From: Rhodoferax antarcticus ANT.BR
GTDB taxonomy: Bacteria; Pseudomonadota; Gammaproteobacteria; Burkholderiales; Burkholderiaceae_C
DNA: 64,000 nt
Direction: 5' to 3'
Assembly: GCF_001938565.1 (NCBI RefSeq)
Contig: NZ_MSYM01000013.1
Location: 807,496 to 871,495 of the forward strand
The notes under the pieces are model-generated. The model did not search any database and was not told the DNA's origin. It saw only the letters and a program-made list of their open reading frames with translations. Each line of letters begins with the position of its first letter. Position 1 is the stretch's first letter. A program made the position numbers and the translations under genes. Shown in pieces: positions 45,753 through 54,336 of the stretch.

Positions 45753-46958
45753 CTAGCCGTGGCGTTGCACCAGCGTCCAGGCTGACAAGGCAATCAGCGC
45801 GCTCCAGAACCACACGCCCAGCGTCAGCGGCAGCACCGTGCCGTCCATGTGGGTGCCCAGCCAGCCGCCCATCGCAAAGGCGCACAGCATCATCAAAAAA
45901 CCATTCACCGCCGACGCCGCACCGGCTGCCTTCGGAAATGGCCCCACCGCACCACTTTGCCCGCACGGCTGGTGAATGCCGTGGCCAATCATGAACAGCA
46001 TTTGCGCCGGCATGATGCTCCACACGCTCACCCAGCCCGCCAGCGTCAACACCGCCATCAGCGTGCCGCCGCTAATCGATAGCACCCCAGCCATGCCCAC
46101 CGCGCGACGCACACCAAAGCGCGGCAACCAGTGGCGGCAGATAAACGTGCCGGCAAGGTAGGCCAGCGAATTCACAAACATCACCAGCCCATACTGAATT
46201 TTGCTCAGGCCCAGCACGCCGGTAAAAACAAACGACGAGGCCGCCAGAAAGGTAAACAAGCCGCCGTAAGAGCAGGCTGACAGGGCCGAGAAAGCCAAAA
46301 ACGTCGGGTTGCTCAAGATGGCGCGCCAGGTGGCCACCAAAGTACCGAGCTGCAGCGCCTGCGGGTTTTTCTGCGGCGCAGTTTCTTCAAAGCGCAGCGC
46401 CACCGCCGCTAAGGTAAGCGCGCCAAACACACCCACTGCCAACAGCGCGTAGCGCCAGTTCAGCAGCTCAGACACCAGGCCGCCCAGCGGCGCGCTCAGA
46501 CAGGCGATCACGCCCAGGCCGCTTAAGCCCTTGCTCATCACCCGCGCGCCTTGGGTGGGTTCGTACAGGTCGCGCACGATGGCGCGAGCGCACATCACCC
46601 CGGCACCCATCGCCGCGCCCTGCAGCGTGCGCCAGACAATCAGCCAGCCCATGCTGGGCGCCAGCGTGCTGGCCAGCGACGCCAGCACATAGGCGGCCAT
46701 GCCGATGAGCAAGATCGGCCGGCGGCCAAACCGGTCAGACAGCGGCCCCCACACCAACTGCGAGCCGCCAAAGGCCAGCAGCAGCGCCGTTAGCGTCAGC
46801 TGCGCCTGCGCCATGGGGGCGCCCAGCTCGGCGGTCAGCACCGGCAGCGCGGGTAGGTACAAATCGGTGGTGATGGGTTGCAGACCTAACAAAAGCGAGA
46901 GCAGCAGCACGATCAGGCCGGGCGGCATGGTGGACGAATGGTTGGCGTTGGCGGGCAT
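45753..46958 (-). CDS. Bcr/CflA-type MFS drug exporter
   Basis: 401 residues from ATG 46958; the open frame reaches 47339 but the extra part lies over the divergent gene at 47106. Motifs of 12-helix drug:H+ antiporters are TTDLYLPALPVLTAELGAP, LVWGPLSDRFGRRPILLIG and RTLQGAAMGAGVMCARAIVR. It exports drugs or metabolites across the inner membrane. The 147-bp gap to the divergent gene should hold both promoters. Confidence 0.94.
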   Translation of the reverse strand: MPANANHSSTMPPGLIVLLLSLLLGLQPITTDLYLPALPVLTAELGAPMAQAQLTLTALLLAFGGSQLVWGPLSDRFGRRPILLIGMAAYVLASLASTLAPSMGWLIVWRTLQGAAMGAGVMCARAIVRDLYEPTQGARVMSKGLSGLGVIACLSAPLGGLVSELLNWRYALLAVGVFGALTLAAVALRFEETAPQKNPQALQLGTLVATWRAILSNPTFLAFSALSACSYGGLFTFLAASSFVFTGVLGLSKIQYGLVMFVNSLAYLAGTFICRHWLPRFGVRRAVGMAGVLSISGGTLMAVLTLAGWVSVWSIMPAQMLFMIGHGIHQPCGQSGAVGPFPKAAGAASAVNGFLMMLCAFAMGGWLGTHMDGTVLPLTLGVWFWSALIALSAWTLVQRHG

Positions 46959-47105
46959 ATTGGCGTGCAGATTGTCTATGAGTCGGCACCTGGCCCTAAC
47001 GGGTGCGCGGGCAGTGTCGGATAGGCCAGCGGATGGGCCGGGGCGCCCGAGGAAAAGCGGTGCTGGTAGATACTTAGCACCTGTTTTGATCAATAAGGGG
47101 GCTGC

Positions 47106-47492
47106 ATGGCAATCGGTTGGCTGACTGTTTTGAAATTGGTGCCCTGGGGCGATGTGATCGAGAACGCGCCCAAGGTGGCCAGCGGTGCCAAAAAACTCTG
47201 GAACAACGTTGGCAAAAAACCTGACGCACCGCCTGAGACACTGGCGCCAGTGCCCGGCATGCCAGGCGATGTGCCCGACCCAGTGGCCGCGCTGCAGGCA
47301 GAGGTGCTGCAACTGCAGGGCGCGGTAGCCCAACTGCACCAGCAGATGCTGGAGTCGAGCGCGCTGATTGGCTCACTGGCCGAGCAAAACACCCAGCTCA
47401 TCGCCCGCGTGGAGGTCAACCGCAAACGGGTTTTGGGGCTGGCGATTGCGGTGGTTATGCTGCTTGGGGTTGTAGTTTCTAAATTAATTTGA
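47106..47492 (+). CDS. Hypothetical coiled-coil protein with C-terminal membrane anchor
   Basis: 128 residues. The N-terminus (LTVLKLVPWGDVIENAPKVA) and Pro-rich hinge are followed by a coiled coil (AALQAEVLQLQGAVAQLHQQ) and one C-terminal transmembrane helix (VLGLAIAVVMLLGVVVSKLI). Related short proteins occur in Burkholderiales without a known function. Its last codons run into a copy of the dispersed repeat. Confidence 0.75.
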   Translation: MAIGWLTVLKLVPWGDVIENAPKVASGAKKLWNNVGKKPDAPPETLAPVPGMPGDVPDPVAALQAEVLQLQGAVAQLHQQMLESSALIGSLAEQNTQLIARVEVNRKRVLGLAIAVVMLLGVVVSKLI

Positions 47493-47530
47493 TAGCTACT
47501 CGCGCTTTATCCGTAAGGGCTAGCTTCAAC
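47482..47530 (+). repeat. Dispersed repeat, copy 8
   Basis: AATTTGATAGCTACTCGCGC then TTTATCCGTAAGGGCTAGCT at the 3' end of the coiled-coil gene; it is in the opposite orientation to copy 9. Confidence 0.85.
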
Positions 47531-47810
47531 AATCCCTGTGTGGTTAACCCACGAAAACCGACCCGACTCGCAGCACCTATCTGTGCAAGACTGCCCATCG
47601 GGGTTCGGCGGCCTTTGACGAACAAATTTTGGCAAGACACACCCGCTGCCGTCAGCAAACCCCTGCGCCAAGAGGCAGATAATCGCGCGCGGTAAAGTCG
47701 CTGCCGCATGCACCAAGCCCCCGCAATTGCAGACCAAACGCCCCACAGATGCCATGACCAGGCCAAAACACCCTTTAGCCCCCGCAGAATAAGCGCAAGC
47801 AGCTATCAAA
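47493..47810. other. 318-bp gap between the coiled-coil gene and the large diguanylate cyclase gene
   Basis: It contains parts of dispersed repeat copies 8 and 9 in inverted orientation at its two ends. The middle 230 bp has no gene I can support, no clear promoter and no hairpin. Confidence 0.6.
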
Positions 47811-47816
47811 ATGATA
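47768..47816 (-). repeat. Dispersed repeat, copy 9 (supplies a start codon)
   Basis: CCCTTTAGCCCCCGCAGAAT then AAGCGCAAGCAGCTATCAAA, followed by ATGATATC on the plus strand. The ATG at 47811 that starts the multi-PAS protein lies in the terminal part of the repeat. Confidence 0.85.
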
Positions 47817-50800
47817 TCTGTCAAAAAATTTCTTGCCACCGGCTTACAACGCTGCACAGCGTTGGCCGTGTTGACTCTGCTGGCGCTGCTGGCGCTGCTG
47901 TGGTCCGCTGTGGCCTGGAACCATCAAGACGCTGAGCGTCAGGAATTGGATGACATTCGCCGCGAAACCGCTACGCTGGCGCGGCTGTTTGCCAACGATG
48001 CCGATAGCACCTTTCGCAGCGTAGACCACGCCCTGCTGGAACTGCGCAGCGCCTGGGTCAATCGCCCGGCCGACTTGGGCCACGAGGTTAAGGGGTACAC
48101 AGAATTTTTGGACGAAGCGTTTTTGCAGATTGCCGTCATTGGTGCCGACGGGAATTTGGCCTACTCCAACCTCGGCATGCCCAACGAACCCACGTTTTTG
48201 GGCGAGCGTGAATACTTCAAGATGCACCAGGGCACATTGCAGGACAAACTGTTTGTCAGCCGCCCGCTCAAGGGCAAAGTCTCTGGCAAGTGGAGCATCC
48301 AACTCAGCCGCCCGATCTTTCGCAACGCACAGTGGGTCGGCGTGGTGGTCATTTCGGTGGACCCCAACTATTTCGTCAAGTTTTATCAAAATGCCGGCAT
48401 GGGCAAAGACGGCGCTGCGGGCATGGTTCGTGACACCGGCGAGGTGATGGCGCACTCCAGCGGACAAGATGTCTATGTCGGCAAGGTCATTGAAGCGTCG
48501 CTCTTCACCAGCCCCGGCGCACCCCAGCAAGGCAGCTTTCGCCGCAAGTCGCAGGTTGACGGCGTTGAGCGCTTGTCGAGCTACTACCGTTTGCCGCAAT
48601 ACGGCCTGACGGTGTTGGTCGGCCCAAGCCTGGTCGAACACCTGGCACCGCTGCGCAGCCAGCAGCGCCAAACTTTGCTCGCCGCCGGGTTGATCACCGT
48701 CTTGGTATTGCTGGTGGCCTGGCTGCTGCTGCGCGCCATGGTGCGCAAAGAGGCGGCGCACCAGGCGCTGGTTGTGGCCGAAGCCGCTGCACGCGACAGC
48801 AGCCAACGCCTCAATGAGGTCATCCGGGGCGCCCACATTGCCACTTGGGAATGGCAGGTGCAGACCGGTGCCACCGTGTTCAATGCACGCTGGGCCGAGA
48901 TTGTGGGCTACACGCTGGCCGAACTGGCCCCCATCAGTATCGAGACGTGGAACAAGCTGGTGCATCCAGACGATGCCAAGTTGTCTGGCGACCTGCTGGC
49001 GCGATGCTTTAGCCGTGAGCTTGACACCTACGCGTGCGAAGCCCGCATGCGCCACAAAGAGGGCCACTGGGTCTGGGTGAGCGACCGAGCCCGCGTGGTG
49101 GAGTGGGCCGCCGACGGCAAGCCGCTGCGCATGGCCGGCACGCACCAAGACATCACCGAGCGCAAGAATGCCGAAGAAAGGCTGAAAGAAAGCGAGGAGC
49201 GGTTTCGCAGCATTGCCAATGCCACGCCGGTGATGATCTGGCTGGCCGGCACCGACACCTTGTGCTACTGGTTCAACGCCGGCTGGCTGGCTTTTACCGG
49301 CCGCACCCAGGAACAAGAGATGGGCAACGGCTGGCTCGAAGGGGTGCACCCTGATGACTTGGCGCGGTGCGCGGCGTTTTACCTGCGTCATTTTGAGCAG
49401 CGCTTGCCGTTTCAAATGGAATACCGCTTGCGCCACCACAGCGGCCAGTACCGCTGGATTCACGACAGCGGCGTGCCACGCTTTGATGCCCAAGGGGTGT
49501 TTGTGGGCTACATCGGCTCGTGTGTCGATGCCCATGAAGTGCGCACCATCAAAGACCAGTTGGCCGCCATGGCCGATGCCGTGCCGGGGGTGGTGTATCA
49601 GTTCATCATCCACCCTGATCGGCGCGCGCAGTTCAGCTACCTTAGCCAAGGCATTGAAGCGCTTTATGGCGTGAGCGTCGAGGCGGGTTTGCGCGATCAC
49701 AACGCGCTGACGCATTGCATTGCCCCGCAAGACAGGGTCTCGTACAGCGCCTGGGCCGGGCGTGCCAGTCAGAGACTGACCCCATGGCAGCACGAATTCC
49801 GCATCATCGCGTCCGACGGTACTCCCAAATGGGTGCATGACCAGGCGACACCGCAGTTACAAAGCGATGGCAGCGTGCTGTGGAGCGGCATTCTGACCGA
49901 CATCACCGAGCGCAAGCAGGTGCAAGAAAAGCTGAAAGAGAGCGAGCAACGTTTCCGCATGCTTTTCGACAACTCGCCTGATGCCTACCTGATCGTGCAG
50001 ATGGACAACGCGGTGATCACCGACTGCAATCATGCGACTGAGGTCATGCTGCGCGGCGAACGGGCGCAGATATTGGGCAAAACCCCGTATCAACTCTCGC
50101 CGCTGCATCAGCCAGACGGTCGCCCCACAGCCGATGCCTTCGCAGCTGTCATCCACAGATTGCTGCAAAAAGGGAGTCACCGCTTCGAGTGCCTGCACCA
50201 ACGTTTGGATGGTTCTGACTTCTGGGTCGATGTTTGCGTGTCGGTCGCCAAAATGGGGCTGCAACAAGTCTTGCTGGTGAACTGGCGTGACGTCACCGAG
50301 CGCAAGCAAATCCATCAGGCCTTGCAGAGTATCGAAACGCGTTCTCGTCACATGTTTGAGAAAAACACGTCGGTGATGCTGCTTATTGAACCGGTCAGCG
50401 GAGAAATCATGGCGGCCAACCCGTCGGCCTTGGCCTATTACGGCTATGCCGCAGAGCGCTTGGTGGGTGCCCCCGTCGGGCTACTCAACACCATGGCAGC
50501 TGAAGCTTTAGCCCAGGAGCGCCAGCTTGCGCTGAGCGAAGCGCGCAACTACTTCAACTTTCAGCATCGCCTGGCCAGTGGCGAGTTGCGAGACGTTGAG
50601 GTCTATTCCACGCCGATTGAGCAAGGTGGCAAAGCGCTGCTGTTTTCCATCGTTCACGACATCACCGCGCGCAAGCAGGTCGAAGAAAAAATTCTGCACA
50701 TGGCCCAGCACGATGCACTCACCGGCCTGGCCAATCGGGCGCTATTCACCGACCGGCTGCAGCGCGACTTGGCCAGCGCGCGGCGCGACCAGACCAGCCT

Positions 50801-51206
50801 GGCGCTGATGTTCATTGATCTGGATAAGTTCAAGCCCGTCAACGACGAGCATGGTCATGCGGTGGGCGACCTGCTGCTGCAGGCGGTCACCCAGCGCATG
50901 CAGGCCTGCGTGCGTGATTCCGACACCCTGGCGCGCATCGGTGGTGACGAGTTTGTGGTGCTGCTGCGCGATGTGGCGGGTGAGTCAGAGGCCTTGGCCG
51001 TGGCCGAGAAAATTCGCGCCAGTCTGGCGCAGCCCTTTGAGCTGGCCGGGCACAGCCTGAACATTTCGTGCTGCGTCGGTGTGGCGCTGTACCCGCAACA
51101 TGGCCTTGATGACCTGGCCTTGTCTAAACACGCCGACCATGCCATGTACCAGGCCAAAGAGCGCGGGCGCAACCAAGTGGTGCTTTATCACGCTCCGCCA
51201 GTCTAG
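47811..51206 (+). CDS. Multi-PAS membrane diguanylate cyclase
   Basis: 1131 residues. TM1 (about 14-34), a periplasmic Cache-like sensor (about 40-280) and TM2 (about 290-308) are followed by five PAS/PAC units (roughly 325-450, 455-580, 585-705, 705-830 and 840-955) and a GGDEF domain with intact RIGGDEFVVLLRD. No EAL or HD-GYP domain follows, so it should make c-di-GMP. Some PAS domains may bind haem or flavin, but no residue proves this. The ATG lies in a dispersed repeat and no good Shine-Dalgarno sequence is seen; the following residues (KKFLATGLQRCTALAVLTLL) fit a membrane N-terminus. Confidence 0.93.
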   Translation: MISVKKFLATGLQRCTALAVLTLLALLALLWSAVAWNHQDAERQELDDIRRETATLARLFANDADSTFRSVDHALLELRSAWVNRPADLGHEVKGYTEFLDEAFLQIAVIGADGNLAYSNLGMPNEPTFLGEREYFKMHQGTLQDKLFVSRPLKGKVSGKWSIQLSRPIFRNAQWVGVVVISVDPNYFVKFYQNAGMGKDGAAGMVRDTGEVMAHSSGQDVYVGKVIEASLFTSPGAPQQGSFRRKSQVDGVERLSSYYRLPQYGLTVLVGPSLVEHLAPLRSQQRQTLLAAGLITVLVLLVAWLLLRAMVRKEAAHQALVVAEAAARDSSQRLNEVIRGAHIATWEWQVQTGATVFNARWAEIVGYTLAELAPISIETWNKLVHPDDAKLSGDLLARCFSRELDTYACEARMRHKEGHWVWVSDRARVVEWAADGKPLRMAGTHQDITERKNAEERLKESEERFRSIANATPVMIWLAGTDTLCYWFNAGWLAFTGRTQEQEMGNGWLEGVHPDDLARCAAFYLRHFEQRLPFQMEYRLRHHSGQYRWIHDSGVPRFDAQGVFVGYIGSCVDAHEVRTIKDQLAAMADAVPGVVYQFIIHPDRRAQFSYLSQGIEALYGVSVEAGLRDHNALTHCIAPQDRVSYSAWAGRASQRLTPWQHEFRIIASDGTPKWVHDQATPQLQSDGSVLWSGILTDITERKQVQEKLKESEQRFRMLFDNSPDAYLIVQMDNAVITDCNHATEVMLRGERAQILGKTPYQLSPLHQPDGRPTADAFAAVIHRLLQKGSHRFECLHQRLDGSDFWVDVCVSVAKMGLQQVLLVNWRDVTERKQIHQALQSIETRSRHMFEKNTSVMLLIEPVSGEIMAANPSALAYYGYAAERLVGAPVGLLNTMAAEALAQERQLALSEARNYFNFQHRLASGELRDVEVYSTPIEQGGKALLFSIVHDITARKQVEEKILHMAQHDALTGLANRALFTDRLQRDLASARRDQTSLALMFIDLDKFKPVNDEHGHAVGDLLLQAVTQRMQACVRDSDTLARIGGDEFVVLLRDVAGESEALAVAEKIRASLAQPFELAGHSLNISCCVGVALYPQHGLDDLALSKHADHAMYQAKERGRNQVVLYHAPPV

Positions 51207-51222
51207 AAATTGGAACTTATCT

Positions 51223-51290
51223 GAAATTAATTTGATAGCTACTAGCGCTTTATCTGAAAGGGCTAGAGGCCTATTTGAGGCTTTTTCTGA
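51223..51290 (+). repeat. Dispersed repeat, copy 10
   Basis: AATTTGATAGCTACTAGCGC, then TTTATCTGAAAGGGCTAGAG and GCCTATTTGAGGC: a long, well preserved copy. Confidence 0.9.
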
Positions 51291-51487
51291 AGGTCAGGCT
51301 GCTTCTTTGAATGTCCCGAGATGGGTTGGGGCTGCGACAGATACTTGGCGTTTTTTTTGATCTGAACTCCACGGGCCTGCCCGACCCGGCGCACAAGTCG
51401 TCAGCGCGTGACCTTGGCAGCACGTGCTCGCGTTGTTCGGCAAGTAAACGCCTGCTTGGCAATCGGCTGGGGGTTGTCGTCGATAAA

Positions 51488-51550
51488 TGAATCTGATAGC
51501 TGCTTGCGCTTTATTTGTAAGGGCCAGAGGCCGATTTGTTGGATTTTTTG
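51488..51550 (+). repeat. Dispersed repeat, copy 11
   Basis: TGATAGCTGCTTGCGCTTTA then TTTGTAAGGGCCAGAGGCCG, the copy closest to my consensus. It borders the nicotinamidase remnant directly. Confidence 0.9.
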
Positions 51551-51559
51551 TGTACGTCA

Positions 51560-51940
51560 ATGAATAGCGTGCAGGGTGCTGAAGACGCCGCCTTGCACAA
51601 AGACCTGAAACTGCCCAACGCCCAACTCATCATCCGCAAGGGGTACCACAAAGTGGTGGACAGCTATTGCGCCTTTGAAGAAGCCGACCGCGAAACCGCC
51701 ACCTACCTAGCTGGCTACTTGAAAGAGCGCGGCATCAAGACTGTGTTTGTAACCGGACTGGCAACCGACTTCTGCGTCGCCTAGACCGCTTTGGATGCGC
51801 GTCGGCTGGGCTTTGAGGTCTATGTGGTTGAGGTCGCTACCCGCGGCATCGACATGAACGGCTCGGTGCAAGCGGCTTGGAAGCAGATGGCCGCCCAGGG
51901 AATCAAACGCATCCAGCCGGGGGACATTCAGCTGGCGTGA
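51560..51940 (+). pseudogene. pncA: Nicotinamidase (pncA) remnant
   Basis: The frame reads NSVQGAEDAALHKDLKLPNA, QLIIRKGYHKVVDSYCAFEE and VFVTGLATDFCVA, then a TAG at 51782-51784 where the family has Trp, and continues in the same frame with TALDARRLGFEVYVVE to IQPGDIQLA and TGA. This is the C-terminal half of an isochorismatase-fold nicotinamidase, including the catalytic Cys. The N-terminal half with the catalytic Asp and metal ligands is missing and is replaced by repeat DNA. Both the truncation and the amber codon make it nonfunctional. It marks the left border of the restriction island. Confidence 0.85.
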
Positions 51941-52024
51941 AGGTGGCTTGGGGGCAACCGCATGCTGCGCTGAGGCTGGAGCCGTTCACCCTAATTAAAA
52001 ACGTCGTTCGTTCAAATTTAGTCA

Positions 52025-52057
52025 GTCGCCTAATCTGGGAAATCCAGATTAGGCGAC
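52025..52057. repeat. Perfect 14-bp inverted repeat before hsdM
   Basis: GTCGCCTAATCTGG - GAAAT - CCAGATTAGGCGAC. It lies 109 bp before the hsdM start, between the pncA remnant and the operon. There is no T-run, so it is either an operator, a border signal of the island or a bidirectional terminator of unusual form. Confidence 0.8.
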
Positions 52058-52090
52058 GATAGATTACTTAATGCATGCACTGAAACAGAC

Positions 52091-52154
52091 TGTTTTGATC
52101 TCGATAATGCTCCAAAGCGTAAAGCGTCCTCGCTTTAAATATCGTCTCAAAACA
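52091..52154 (+). promoter_or_regulatory. Long interrupted palindrome in the hsdM leader
   Basis: Nested arms: TGTTTTGA (52091-52098) with TCAAAACA (52147-52154), CGATA (52102-52106) with TATCG (52140-52144), and TAAAGCG-TCCT-CGCTTTA (52120-52137). It ends 11 nt before the hsdM ATG and could regulate the operon as an operator or RNA structure. Confidence 0.5.
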
Positions 52155-52165
52155 AAAGCAACACC

Positions 52166-53731
52166 ATGACCAGCACCCAACAACGCGCAGAACTTCAACG
52201 CCGAATCTGGCAAATCGCCAACGAGGTGCGTGGCGCGGTCGACGGCTGGGATTTCAAGCAATACGTGCTGGGCACCCTGTTCTACCGCTTCATCAGCGAA
52301 AACTTTGCGGCATACATCGAAGGCGGTGACGACAGCATCAACTACGCAAAACTCGACGATGCGGTCATTACCCCCGACATCAAAGACGACGCTGTCAAGA
52401 CCAAGGGCTACTTCATTTACCCCAGCCAGCTGTTCGCCAAAGTCGTCGCCAGCGCCGCTACCCGCGAAAGCCTGAACACCGACCTGGCCGCCATCTTTAC
52501 CGCCATTGAAAGTTCTGCCAACGGCTACGACTCAGAGCGCGATATCAAAGGCTTGTTTGCCGACTTTGACACCACCAGCAACCGCTTGGGCAACACCGTC
52601 AAAGACAAAAACATCCGCTTGGCTGCCGTGCTTAAAGGCGTGGCCGGGCTGAATTTTGGTAATTTTGAAGGTAGCCACATTGACCTGTTCGGCGATGCTT
52701 ACGAATTCCTTATCTCCAACTACGCATCCAATGCCGGCAAATCGGGCGGCGAATTTTTCACGCCGCAGCATGTGTCGCGGCTGATTGCACAGCTTGCCAT
52801 GCATGGGCAAACCAGCGCCAACAAAATTTACGATCCCGCTTGCGGATCCGGCTCACTGTTGCTGCAAGCCAAAAAGCATTTCGACGCGCACATCATTGAA
52901 GACGGTTTTTTTGGCCAAGAACTCAACCACACCACCTACAACCTGGCGCGGATGAACATGTTCTTGCACAACGTCAATTACGACAAGTTCAACATCCAGC
53001 TGGGCGACACCCTCACCGGCCCCCATTTTGGCGATGACAAACCGTTTGACGCCATCGTCTCCAACCCGCCGTATTCGGTGAAATGGGTGGGCTCAGACGA
53101 CCCCACCCTCATCAACGACGACCGCTTTGCCCCGGCAGGCGTACTCGCGCCCAAGTCCAAAGCCGACTTTGCCTTTGTGCTGCACGCACTCAGCTACCTC
53201 TCCAGCAAAGGCCGCGCGGCCATCGTCTGCTTCCCCGGCATCTTCTACCGGGGCGGTGCCGAGCAAAAAATCCGCCAATACCTAGTGGACAACAACTATG
53301 TAGAAACCGTCATCGCACTGGCGCCCAACCTTTTCTACGGCACGACCATTGCCGTGACTATTTTGGTGCTGTCCAAACACAAGCCAGATACCACTACCCA
53401 ATTCATTGACGCAGGCAGCCTGTTCAAGAAAGAAACCAATAACAACGTGCTGCAAGACTCGCACATCGAGAGAATCATGCAGGTGTTCGACAGCAAAGCA
53501 AACGTGGATCACTTTGCCCAGTCCGTGCCTTTCGAGAAGGTGGCCGCCAACGACTACAACCTGTCGGTCAGCAGCTATGTAGTGGCCAAAGACATCCGCG
53601 AAGTGGTGGATATTGCCCAGCTCAATGCCGAGCTGAAAATCACCGTTGCCAAGATTGACAAATTGCGGGTGGATATTGACGCCATCGTGGCGGAGATTGA
53701 AGGCACCGAGCCCCAAGGAGCTGCAGCATGA
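52166..53731 (+). CDS. hsdM: Type I restriction-modification DNA methyltransferase subunit HsdM
   Basis: 521 residues. An N-terminal helical HsdM domain ([20 protein letters not shown]) precedes the N6-adenine methyltransferase with motif [13 protein letters not shown] (residues about 222-233) and motif IV NPPYS (about 300). It methylates the target sequence set by HsdS and is needed by HsdR for cleavage. It is first in the island operon and overlaps fic by ATGA. The leader carries two inverted repeats. Confidence 0.98.
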   Translation: MTSTQQRAELQRRIWQIANEVRGAVDGWDFKQYVLGTLFYRFISENFAAYIEGGDDSINYAKLDDAVITPDIKDDAVKTKGYFIYPSQLFAKVVASAATRESLNTDLAAIFTAIESSANGYDSERDIKGLFADFDTTSNRLGNTVKDKNIRLAAVLKGVAGLNFGNFEGSHIDLFGDAYEFLISNYASNAGKSGGEFFTPQHVSRLIAQLAMHGQTSANKIYDPACGSGSLLLQAKKHFDAHIIEDGFFGQELNHTTYNLARMNMFLHNVNYDKFNIQLGDTLTGPHFGDDKPFDAIVSNPPYSVKWVGSDDPTLINDDRFAPAGVLAPKSKADFAFVLHALSYLSSKGRAAIVCFPGIFYRGGAEQKIRQYLVDNNYVETVIALAPNLFYGTTIAVTILVLSKHKPDTTTQFIDAGSLFKKETNNNVLQDSHIERIMQVFDSKANVDHFAQSVPFEKVAANDYNLSVSSYVVAKDIREVVDIAQLNAELKITVAKIDKLRVDIDAIVAEIEGTEPQGAAA

Positions 53732-54333
53732 TTTTAGAAAACAAACTGGGCATCACCGACCAGATTGAACTGGCGCGCGCCGAAGAAAAAATTAGCAAAC
53801 AAAAAGCCAAACAGTTTTTTGATTCTGGCGACATCAACAAGGTGGGCGTGGGGAAATTCACCGGTCTGGCCTTTATCCATGCCTATTTGTTTGAAGCTAT
53901 TTATGCCTTCGCCGGAAAAATCCGCGACGTGAATATCGCCAAAGGCAACTTCCGCTTTGCCCCGCTGATGTATCTGGAGCCCTCGCTCAAACACATCGAC
54001 GCCATGCCACACGGCACGTATGATGAAATCATCGAAAAATATGTCGAAATGAATGTGGCCCATCCTTTTCGCGAAGGCAATGGCCGCGCCACGCGCATCT
54101 GGCTGGATTTGATGCTGAAAAAAGAAACCAGGCAGGTGGTGGATTGGAACCGGGTCGATAAAGAAGACTATCTATCTGCCATGCAACGCAGTCCTGTGAA
54201 AGACCTTGAAATTAAAGCCCTGCTCAAACAAGCCTTAACCGATCAAATTAATGACCGTGCCTTGTTTATGAAGGGCATTGACGTGAGCAATTACTTTGAG
54301 GGCTATAGCGAATTCAAGACCGAGGAGCTGTAG
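53728..54333 (+). CDS. Fic-family protein (probable AMPylator)
   Basis: 201 residues. The Fic core [12 protein letters not shown] (112-123) matches HxFx(D/E)GNGRxxR with all catalytic residues; the beta-hairpin flap region is [10 protein letters not shown]. Fic proteins transfer AMP, or other groups, to Ser/Thr/Tyr of targets and are often toxins controlled by an inhibitory helix. No obvious (S/T)xxxE(G/N) inhibitory motif is seen in this chain. Overlaps hsdM by 4 nt and is 3 nt from the PDDEXK gene, so expression is linked to the restriction system. Its target is unknown. Confidence 0.93.
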   Translation: MILENKLGITDQIELARAEEKISKQKAKQFFDSGDINKVGVGKFTGLAFIHAYLFEAIYAFAGKIRDVNIAKGNFRFAPLMYLEPSLKHIDAMPHGTYDEIIEKYVEMNVAHPFREGNGRATRIWLDLMLKKETRQVVDWNRVDKEDYLSAMQRSPVKDLEIKALLKQALTDQINDRALFMKGIDVSNYFEGYSEFKTEEL

Positions 54334-54336
54334 GCA

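Larger units (their letters stand above)
51207..51559. other. 353-bp gap with two dispersed repeats
   Basis: It holds dispersed repeat copies 10 and 11 in the same orientation with about 200 bp between them. No gene is supported here. It replaces the N-terminal half of the nicotinamidase gene whose 3' part follows. Confidence 0.6.

Noticed and set aside
47844-49838. Long minus-strand open frame opposite the multi-PAS gene
   Set aside because: Antisense shadow; the plus strand has clear PAS and GGDEF domains throughout.
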